Source: Kordiimonas gwangyangensis DSM 19435 = JCM 12864
GTDB lineage: Bacteria > Pseudomonadota > Alphaproteobacteria > Sphingomonadales > Kordiimonadaceae
DNA length: 64,000 nt
NCBI RefSeq assembly: GCF_000375545.1
Contig: NZ_AQXF01000005.1
Span: 325,289-389,288, forward strand
Reading direction: 5' to 3'
Below, in pieces: positions 56,913 through 64,000 of this stretch. The notes beneath the pieces were generated by a model. It saw nothing but the letters and a program-made list of their open reading frames with translations, ran no database searches and had not been told where the DNA came from. A program made the position numbers and the translations under genes. Numbering within the stretch: position 1 is the first letter of the stretch; the number at the start of each line of letters is the position of its first letter.

Positions 56913-57290
56913 TGCACCGTGACAAACGCGAATCCAAGGGCCCTTCGGGGCCCTTTTTTATTGTGTGAGTCAGTTGACTCACGCCCTGCGAGGACGCGCC
57001 CACGACCATTGCGATATGAAAACCACCATAAGCCGTAGCAGCGCATTATGCGCACTGGGCCAAAATATAAAAATTCCATAAAGACGCACTTTATGGTGCC
57101 CCTCAAAACCCCAGCGCATCGGCCCTCATGCTGCACCGGTCTTAATATTGCCCCAGCTCCGCCACATTGCCCTTACGGCCTTCTTATAATCTTTCCGCCG
57201 AAGCAAACAGAAACCTCACTCGGTTTGTTTTACCCACGGTGACGAGGCTCAACGCCAACAGAAGGGCTCTATCCTTTAGGGAGAAGAAAC
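56913..57290. other. Intergenic region between the two RTX genes
   Basis: After the terminator at 56936-56960 there is no visible gene. At 57050-57082 the element found upstream of RTX gene 1 recurs (GCGCACTGGG, then AAAATATAAAAATTCCATAA A, split), with 19 of 21 core bases matching. It is about 210 bp before the second RTX start. A short reverse-strand open frame here has no supporting features. Confidence 0.5.
56936..56960 (+). terminator. Rho-independent terminator after RTX gene 1
   Basis: AGGGCCC-TTCG-GGGCCCT with a six-T run. The perfect stem, tetraloop and T-tract make it a strong terminator; it indicates the two RTX genes are separate transcripts. Confidence 0.92.
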
Positions 57291-59444
57291 ATGAGTATCA
57301 TTAAAGGCACATTCCTTGGCGAGGTGCTCACGGGCACATCCTTTGCAGACAAGATTTCCGCTTTCGCGGGCGCCGATGCGGCATCTGGTCTTGAAGGCAA
57401 CGACACGATTTTCGGTGGCTCCGGCGACGACACCCTTGATGGTGGCGCTGGCGCTGACATCCTTGTAGGCGGCACCGGCATCAATGAGATCACCGGTGGC
57501 ACCGAGGCCGACACCTTTGTCGCAACCGAGGGCGGCACCTATTACATCACCGACTTCTCCGCTGAAGACGGTGATGTTCTGCATCTTTCCCACATCGACG
57601 GCTTTGAAAGCCTGAGCGCTGTTATGAACGCATCCTCAGAGGTTGACGGCAACCTTGAGATCGAGCTGCCGGACGGCGGTAAAATCGTTGTCGAAGGCAA
57701 AACCTGGTCAGACGTTTCCTCAAGCATCGAAATTGCGATGGACGATGATGACGACGAAGGCGGCGCCCTTGGCGATGAAATCATCGGCACGGACGACGAC
57801 GATGCCATTGTTGGTGAACAAGGTAACGACAGCCTCTACGGTGAAGCTGGCGACGACGTGCTCGAAGGTGAGCAAGGCGTTGACGAGCTCTTTGGCGGCG
57901 ACGGCGACGATAGGCTTGACGGCAGCGTTGGCGGCGACCTCCTCGTGGGTGGCGACGGCAACGACTCTCTCATCGGCGACAATGGCGGTGACGAACTGCA
58001 CGGCGAAGCTGGTGCTGACTTCCTCTCCGGCGGTAACGGCGTAGACATGCTTGTGGGCGGTGAAGGTGACGACACTATTGAAGCCGACAACGGCTCCGAC
58101 GTGCTGATCGGTGGTGAAGGCAATGACCTGCTCAAAGGCGGCAACGGCGCTGATCTCTTTGTCGGCGGTGAAGGCGACGACACCATGGTTGGCGGCAAGT
58201 CCGCTGACACCTTCGCGGTCGACGGTAAATCGTCTGACGTGATCGCTGATTTTGAGAGCAACGAAACCATTCGCATTGACGATGAAGCCGATCTGGATTC
58301 CTTCGATGACGTGATGGACGCCGCGAGCGAAGTAGACGGTAACGTTGTGATCGACCTTGGTGACGACAACACGCTCACCCTTGAGAACACGACGATGGCA
58401 AGCCTCAAGGCTTCCAACTTCGAATTTGTCGATATCGACGAAGACGATGACGACTTTGATGGTGACGATGACGACGACACCGTATCCGGCGGCGACAAGG
58501 CTCAGTTCCTGCGCGGCGGCGACGGTGACGACTTCCTCACCGGTGAAGGCGGTAACGACTTCATCACAGGCGGTGACGGCGATGACACTGTTGGTGGCGG
58601 CCTTGGTAACGACATCATCTATGCCGGTGAAGGCGACACAGGTAATGACATGTTCGCAGGCGGCTATGGCAATGACGTCGTTGGTGCGGGCGCCGGTAAT
58701 GACCTCGTAGTTGGTGACAGCTTCGATGCTGACGGCTATGGCAACCTGGGCTTTGACCTGCTGTTCGGCGGTGACGGCGACGACACCCTCGTCGCAGGCA
58801 GCTGGACTGACCTTAACGGCAACGGTTCCTTCGACGACGGTGAAATCGAAACCGAAGGCGAAGCCAGCAACATTGCCTGGGCAGGCACGGGTAACGACTC
58901 TGTCTATGGTGCTGCCGGTATCGACGTGCTTGGTGGCGGTGATGGCGATGACATGATCAGCGGCGAAGAAGGTGACGACACCATCTATGGCGGTGCTGAC
59001 ATCGCAGCTGACACGCTTGAAGGCGGTGCTGGCGCAGACGTGCTCTTTGCCGGCCGCGGTGATGACCTTCTCGAAGGTGGTGACGGTGCTGACCGTCTGT
59101 TCGGCGGCGTTGGCAGCGATGTGCTTGATGGCGGTGACGGCGCCGACCAGATCTTCGGCGGTGTCGGTGACGACATGCTGACCGGCGGCGCTGGTGCTGA
59201 TGTATTCTTCTTCGCGGAAGGTCACGGCAATGATGTCATCACTGACTTTGATGTCACTGAAGACACGCTCTACCTCGCTAACGTTGCAGCCGCGTTTGAC
59301 ACGCTTGACGATGTTGTCGCGGCCAGCACCGAGACAACCGTTGACGGTGAAGCGGGCGTGATGATTGAGACGGGCGAAGGCTCTTCGGTCTTTGTCGCGG
59401 GTCTTGACCTCACGACCATGCTGACCGCAGACGTGACGCTCTAA
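57291..59444 (+). CDS. RTX-type calcium-binding repeat protein 2 (probable type I secretion substrate)
   Basis: The 717-aa strongly acidic protein is a longer paralogue of RTX protein 1, with the same opening (SIIKGTFLGEVLTGTSFADK against STINGTITGEVLAGTTGNDE) and the same C-terminal block (ITDFDVTEDTLYLANVAA, VMIETGEGSSVFVAGL). It has more nonapeptide repeats, two poly-Asp linkers (AMDDDDDEGG and DEDDDDFDGDDDDDT) and a second copy of the EF-hand-like loop (DLNGNGSFDDGE, 58809-58844). It has no signal peptide. The likely fate is calcium-triggered folding outside the cell after type I export; the transporter is elsewhere. TAGGGAGAA precedes the start. Confidence 0.85.
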   Translation: MSIIKGTFLGEVLTGTSFADKISAFAGADAASGLEGNDTIFGGSGDDTLDGGAGADILVGGTGINEITGGTEADTFVATEGGTYYITDFSAEDGDVLHLSHIDGFESLSAVMNASSEVDGNLEIELPDGGKIVVEGKTWSDVSSSIEIAMDDDDDEGGALGDEIIGTDDDDAIVGEQGNDSLYGEAGDDVLEGEQGVDELFGGDGDDRLDGSVGGDLLVGGDGNDSLIGDNGGDELHGEAGADFLSGGNGVDMLVGGEGDDTIEADNGSDVLIGGEGNDLLKGGNGADLFVGGEGDDTMVGGKSADTFAVDGKSSDVIADFESNETIRIDDEADLDSFDDVMDAASEVDGNVVIDLGDDNTLTLENTTMASLKASNFEFVDIDEDDDDFDGDDDDDTVSGGDKAQFLRGGDGDDFLTGEGGNDFITGGDGDDTVGGGLGNDIIYAGEGDTGNDMFAGGYGNDVVGAGAGNDLVVGDSFDADGYGNLGFDLLFGGDGDDTLVAGSWTDLNGNGSFDDGEIETEGEASNIAWAGTGNDSVYGAAGIDVLGGGDGDDMISGEEGDDTIYGGADIAADTLEGGAGADVLFAGRGDDLLEGGDGADRLFGGVGSDVLDGGDGADQIFGGVGDDMLTGGAGADVFFFAEGHGNDVITDFDVTEDTLYLANVAAAFDTLDDVVAASTETTVDGEAGVMIETGEGSSVFVAGLDLTTMLTADVTL

Positions 59445-59466
59445 GCCAACCGGCTTTTGAGATGCG

Positions 59467-59491
59467 AAAGGGCCCCACGGGGCCCTTTTTT
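59467..59491 (+). terminator. Rho-independent terminator after RTX gene 2
   Basis: GGGCCC-CACG-GGGCCC extended by flanking AAA/TTT pairs, with a six-T run. It ends the RTX transcript and abuts the stop of the convergent CoA-transferase gene. Confidence 0.9.
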
Positions 59492-60714
59492 CATGCCTTG
59501 CCGATAGTGCCGGCTGCGTGCATGGCTGCGATATCTTCAGGGCTTATGCCAAGCACATCCCTGAGCACCTCATCGGTATCCTGCCCAAGGTAAGGCGGCG
59601 CTTTTTCAAATTCGATGGTCGATTTCGAATAGCGGATCGGGCTCGCGACCGACGGCATTTTGCTGCCGTCTTTTGCGGTGAGCGCGAGCTCTATCCCCCG
59701 CGCCTGCACTTGCTCGTTGGCGAACACCCGGTCGATGGTGTTGATCGGGCCACCGGGCACATTAGCTTCCTCAAGGACAGCCACCCATTCGTCCGTCGTG
59801 CGGCCCGCAATAATGCCCGCTACAATCGGCACAAGTTCCGCACGGTGTGCAACACGGTTCGGGTTGGTGCTGAAACGCGCGTCCTCCGCGAGCGCAGGCA
59901 TGCCCGCAGCCTTACAGAAACGCGCGAACTGACCGTCATTGCCGACCGCCAAAATCATATGACCATCCTTGGTCTCGAAACTCTGGTACGGCACGATGGT
60001 GGGGTGCGAATTGCCCTGCCGTACCGGCGCCTTTCCGGACACAAGGAAATAGGAACCCTGGTTGGCAAGCATCGCAACCTGCGTATCCAGAAGCGCCATA
60101 TCGATATGCTGCCCCTCGCCGGTTTCGGTACGGTGATGAAGCGCCCCCAAAATGGCAATAGTGCTATAAAGCCCGGTGAACAGGTCCACCACGGCAACAC
60201 CCGCACGCTGCGGCCCGCCACCCGGCATGCCGTCCGGCTCGCCCGTGATGCTCATCAGCCCACCCAGCGCTTGAATGAGCAGGTCATAGCCCGGGCGTTT
60301 GGCATACGGTCCCGTCTGGCCAAAACCGGTGATCGAGCAGTAGATGAGGCGCGGGTTCACTTCCGCAAGGCTCGCGTAATCGAGGCCGTATTTCCTGAGG
60401 CCCCCAACCTTGAAGTTCTCAAGCACAATATCGCTTTCAGCCGCAAGGCGGCGGATAAGCGCCTGCCCCTCAGGCTTAGCGATATCCACGGTGACAGAGC
60501 GTTTACCCCGGTTCGCGCACATGAAGTAAGCAGCGAGCGGTGCTTCGCCCTCGTCAAAAAACGGGGGGCCCCAGGTGCGGGTATCGTCCCCACCGTCCGG
60601 GTTCTCGATCTTGATCACGTCCGCGCCCAAATCCGCAAGGCATTGCGAGGCCCAGGGCCCCGCAAGGATGCGGCTGAGGTCAAGGACGCGGATACCTTTT
60701 AAGGGGCCCGCCAT
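59491..60714 (-). CDS. Family III (CaiB/BaiF) CoA-transferase, probably glutarate-specific
   Basis: The 407-aa protein has the family III CoA-transferase features: GIRVLDLSRILAGPWASQCLADLGADVIKIE (split here), NRGKRSVTVDI, FKVGGLRKYGLDY and IDMALLDTQVAMLANQ, which holds the catalytic aspartate. It starts 10 bp after the acyl-CoA dehydrogenase that resembles glutaryl-CoA dehydrogenase, so by context it most likely activates glutarate (succinyl-CoA:glutarate CoA-transferase, the gcdG role). The ATG at 60714 has AAGGG upstream. The substrate assignment is inferred. Confidence 0.82.
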   Translation of the reverse strand: MAGPLKGIRVLDLSRILAGPWASQCLADLGADVIKIENPDGGDDTRTWGPPFFDEGEAPLAAYFMCANRGKRSVTVDIAKPEGQALIRRLAAESDIVLENFKVGGLRKYGLDYASLAEVNPRLIYCSITGFGQTGPYAKRPGYDLLIQALGGLMSITGEPDGMPGGGPQRAGVAVVDLFTGLYSTIAILGALHHRTETGEGQHIDMALLDTQVAMLANQGSYFLVSGKAPVRQGNSHPTIVPYQSFETKDGHMILAVGNDGQFARFCKAAGMPALAEDARFSTNPNRVAHRAELVPIVAGIIAGRTTDEWVAVLEEANVPGGPINTIDRVFANEQVQARGIELALTAKDGSKMPSVASPIRYSKSTIEFEKAPPYLGQDTDEVLRDVLGISPEDIAAMHAAGTIGKA

Positions 60715-60724
60715 CAAATCACCC

Positions 60725-61900
<1,176 letters not shown>

Positions 61901-61974
61901 TGAACTTCCCTATCGTTCACGCGTTTGAATGATTTTGTTGCATGTATATAGCAATTCAGCGGCGCATAAAGTAA

Positions 61975-61991
61975 CATTTCGGACTGAAATG
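61975..61991. promoter_or_regulatory. Probable LysR-type operator between gcdH and its regulator
   Basis: CATTTC-GGACT-GAAATG is a perfect 6-bp inverted repeat and contains the T-N11-A core typical of LysR binding sites. It lies 26 bp before the regulator start and 75 bp before gcdH, where an autoregulatory and activating site is expected. Confidence 0.6.
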
Positions 61992-62017
61992 ATTACAAAA
62001 ACTCATGAATAGACCCA

Positions 62018-62881
62018 ATGAAACGTAAACTGCCCAGCCTGATCGCCCTTGAATGTTTTGATGCTGTCATGCGCACCGGCCACGTGACACGTGCTGCGGA
62101 AAGCCTGAACCTGACACAAAGTGCGGTCAGCCGGCAGATCAAGAACCTCGAGGATTTCCTACGCCAGCCGCTTTTCTTGCGCGAACGTAAACGCCTGATC
62201 CCGACCGATGCTGCCAAACGTTATGACGAAAGTGTCGCCAGCCTGCTTTCCCAGCTTGAAGCCGAAACCCTACGCCTCATGACTTGGGGCGCAGACGATA
62301 GGGTGCTGACCCTCGGTCTGCTGCCCACCTTCGGCTCACGTTGGCTTATCCCCAAGCTGGGCGGCTTCACACAAGCTCACCCTGACATCCAGCTCAATAT
62401 TGTCACCGGCTTGACGCCAGATGACTTTCAGACCGCAGGCACAGACGTGGCCGTTCAGTATGGCGGCGGCGACTGGGCAGGTATGACAGCCCACAAAATT
62501 GTGGATGAGGAGATTATCGCTGTCATTGCCCCGTCACTGATGAAGGGCAAGGAAAGGATCGACCTCGCGGACTATGACCGCCTGCAAATGACGACCCGTC
62601 CGGGCGCATGGCAAGAATGGTTGGGTGCGGGTGCGGGCACGCCGCAGCGCGGCACGCAGTTCGAGAATTTCACCATGATGATTGAGGCCGTACGTTCAGG
62701 CCTTGGGGTCGCGGTATTGCCGCTGATGTATGTGGCGGGTGATCTGGCCTCTGGCCGTCTGATTGCGCCATTTGGGCAGCCAGTCAAAAGCCGCAACGCT
62801 TATTATCTCGTGTATGCGGATAGCAAAGCGCCTATGAAAAAAGTTCAGTTCTTCCTCGATTGGTTGCTTAACGCACGTTAG
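62018..62881 (+). CDS. LysR-family regulator, probably of the glutaryl-CoA module
   Basis: The 287-aa protein has the N-terminal LysR winged helix (residues about 3-62: PSLIALECFDAVMRTGHVTRAAESLNLTQSAVSRQI, split here) and a type 2 periplasmic-binding-like effector domain. It is of the GcvA-like subgroup. Divergent orientation with gcdH and the palindrome in between suggest it activates the gcdH operon in response to glutarate or glutaryl-CoA, as GcdR does in Pseudomonas. The ligand is inferred. Confidence 0.87.
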   Translation: MKRKLPSLIALECFDAVMRTGHVTRAAESLNLTQSAVSRQIKNLEDFLRQPLFLRERKRLIPTDAAKRYDESVASLLSQLEAETLRLMTWGADDRVLTLGLLPTFGSRWLIPKLGGFTQAHPDIQLNIVTGLTPDDFQTAGTDVAVQYGGGDWAGMTAHKIVDEEIIAVIAPSLMKGKERIDLADYDRLQMTTRPGAWQEWLGAGAGTPQRGTQFENFTMMIEAVRSGLGVAVLPLMYVAGDLASGRLIAPFGQPVKSRNAYYLVYADSKAPMKKVQFFLDWLLNAR

Positions 62882-63043
62882 GCGGTTATCACCGCAACTT
62901 ATGTGTATGCAACGTTAATGTCATATTTGTAATTCTGTAGTATTTTCAGTGGGCAGAGAAGGGCACGCGGTCCTGCGTCAGGTGCGAATTAAAAAAAGCT
63001 GCACCGTCGCGATACCGCAAAAATTGAAAAACGAGGTGAAGCC

Positions 63044-63850
63044 ATTCCCGCCGGCGCACTATATCTTATTGCGATTTTCTCCGTGCTGATTGGCAGTATC
63101 AGCGCGAGTGCGCGTGATGGTGACGCCAAACCCTACCGCATTTTCCACCCTGATATCGCACCGTGGGGCGACAGCACATCCCACGACGGTTTTGTGGTCA
63201 GGATCGTAGAAACCGCATTCGAGCGTGCAGGCCTTGACTATGAAGTTGTCTATGCGCCCTGGAAGCGCGAACAGGCCGCTGTACAGCAACAACAATATGC
63301 CTTCATGGCACCGCTGACCCGTATCGAAAGCCGTGAAACGCTTTATCAGTGGATTGCACCCGTCAACATCTCCTACCTCGAGCTTGTCACCAACAACCCG
63401 GACCTTGCGGCACAGAACATTGATGACCTCCGCGACTTTCCAGTTGCTGCGCGCATGGAAAGCCCTGCTGAATTCACCCTGCGTGACCTCGGATTTCGGT
63501 CTATTACGCTTGTGGAGGACGAAGAGGTCGCCGCCCGCCTGCTGAAAGCCGGGCGTGTGACCTTGTGGATGCAGCGCGGGCTGCCGGGCCGGTGGGCACA
63601 CAGCATGTCTGGCGGCCATGCGAGCGAACTATTCAAAATCAAACGCTGGACGACACCGGAGCAGTATCTGGTTGCCTCACCCGGCGTGCCGCAGGATGTG
63701 GTGGAGAAGCTGCGCGATATTCTCACCACCATGCGCACCAGCGGTGAGATAGACCGCATCAAGCAGTCGTATTTTGACGAACAACTACCCTGCGAATTGA
63801 TGATTGGATGTTCCCATACGCTCAACGAGCAAAAGGTCGCCCACCCTTAA
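63044..63850 (+). CDS. Periplasmic solute-binding (SBP_bac_3-like) protein with an unusual start
   Basis: The protein resembles type 2 periplasmic solute-binding proteins (KPYRIFHPDIAPWGD, DGFVVRIVETAFERAGLDYEVVYAPWKRE, MAPLTRIESRETLY). No ATG, GTG or TTG in this frame lies where the ribosome-binding site is. GAGGTGA at 63034-63040 precedes an ATT at 63044, which would give 268 aa with a hydrophobic signal (LYLIAIFSVLIGSISASA). The first standard start, a GTG at 63083, has no site and cuts the signal in half. Either ATT is used or the annotated base is in error. No membrane permease or ATPase gene is nearby, so it may be a sensor or enzyme-like solute-binding protein. Confidence 0.65.
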   Translation: MPAGALYLIAIFSVLIGSISASARDGDAKPYRIFHPDIAPWGDSTSHDGFVVRIVETAFERAGLDYEVVYAPWKREQAAVQQQQYAFMAPLTRIESRETLYQWIAPVNISYLELVTNNPDLAAQNIDDLRDFPVAARMESPAEFTLRDLGFRSITLVEDEEVAARLLKAGRVTLWMQRGLPGRWAHSMSGGHASELFKIKRWTTPEQYLVASPGVPQDVVEKLRDILTTMRTSGEIDRIKQSYFDEQLPCELMIGCSHTLNEQKVAHP

Positions 63851-64000
63851 CTGGGCAAGTCCTTGAGTGCCTCTTTCGCGGAATCATGGCCCTGTTCAGC
63901 TGCCTGTTTCAGGTATTTCCGTGCCTTCTTCTCATTCTTTTCAACGCCCCGCCCGCTAAGGTACAGAACCGCCAAGCGGTATTTCGCTTCCGATAGCCCG
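63847..64000 (-). CDS. C-terminal end of a Sel1-repeat protein, partial
   Basis: The minus strand at the window edge is open to a TAA stop at 63847-63849 and encodes 50 residues. They match the Sel1 repeat pattern (SEAKYRLAVLYLSGRGV, KKARKYLKQAAEQGHDSA). Sel1 proteins are TPR-related scaffolds, often periplasmic. Its stop codon overlaps the stop of the solute-binding gene in the palindrome TTAA, so the two convergent genes have no gap. The start is outside the window. Confidence 0.7.
   Translation of the reverse strand, partial: GLSEAKYRLAVLYLSGRGVEKNEKKARKYLKQAAEQGHDSAKEALKDLPS

Noticed and set aside
55560-59200. Regular short repeats that could suggest a CRISPR or satellite array
   Set aside because: The period is about 27 bp, the repeats are degenerate, have no unique spacers and translate into RTX nonapeptides in one frame.
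57720-59225. A 501-codon minus-strand open frame with regular Val/Ala/Thr repeats opposite RTX gene 2 (and a similar one opposite RTX gene 1)
   Set aside because: The periodicity mirrors the nonapeptide-coding repeats on the other strand, and no start signal or domain supports it.

Overview
The window is a gene-dense, high-GC stretch of a Gram-negative, probably alphaproteobacterial chromosome, possibly marine (a Kordiimonas- or Rhodospirillales-like lineage would fit, but this is inference). Pointers are the divergent xseA/purD pair, a PAS_5-type protein, PleC/DivJ-like kinase H-boxes, a TorF-type porin, a TamA/TamB pair and TonB-dependent cobalamin uptake. I see no transposase, integrase, phage module or CRISPR array, so this looks like a stable chromosome rather than an island.

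Layout. 0-3.3 kb: the tail of an ECF sigma factor, a DoxX-like protein, a paraoxonase-like esterase and a two-gene unit of exported proteins (CxxS thioredoxin-like plus DUF442-type phosphatase). 3.3-5.6 kb: btuB with a well-formed cobalamin riboswitch and a hairpin that hides its Shine-Dalgarno. 5.7-8.4 kb: an unknown secreted protein and a LuxR-type regulator fused to an alpha/beta-hydrolase domain whose nucleophile is replaced by alanine. 8.5-10.3 kb: a split Aer-like receptor (PAS protein plus soluble MCP). 10.4-16.5 kb: tamA-tamB. 16.7-22.9 kb: an unknown membrane protein, a P1-family peptidase, a RibD-like reductase, tRNA-Ser(GCT), an exported M20 amidohydrolase, a VOC protein and an ICMT-like methyltransferase.

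22.8-30.3 kb: the complete histidine-utilisation cluster, hutF-hutC-hutU-hutH-hutG on the minus strand and hutI divergent, around one intergenic HutC operator. It encodes the HutF/HutG route, which takes histidine to glutamate through N-formylglutamate. Then follow a UbiD-family decarboxylase, a TIR-transmembrane-TPR protein, a Tat-type dienelactone hydrolase, pmbA, an inositol-monophosphatase-family enzyme, a TPR sensor kinase, a TorF-like porin, an M23 peptidase, xseA/purD, a DUF2855 protein and a PAS sensor kinase.

47.4-64 kb: an RND adaptor/permease pair, gamma-glutamyltransferase, a PAS_5 protein, a potassium-channel-like protein with a C-terminal zinc ribbon, two tandem RTX calcium-binding paralogues that share an upstream element, a glutarate module (gcdH, CoA-transferase, divergent LysR regulator), a periplasmic solute-binding protein with no ordinary start codon at its ribosome-binding site, and the end of a Sel1-repeat protein.

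Best candidates for something undescribed are the LuxR/pseudo-hydrolase regulator, the TIR-TM-TPR protein, the RTX pair with its shared upstream element, and the split Aer receptor.
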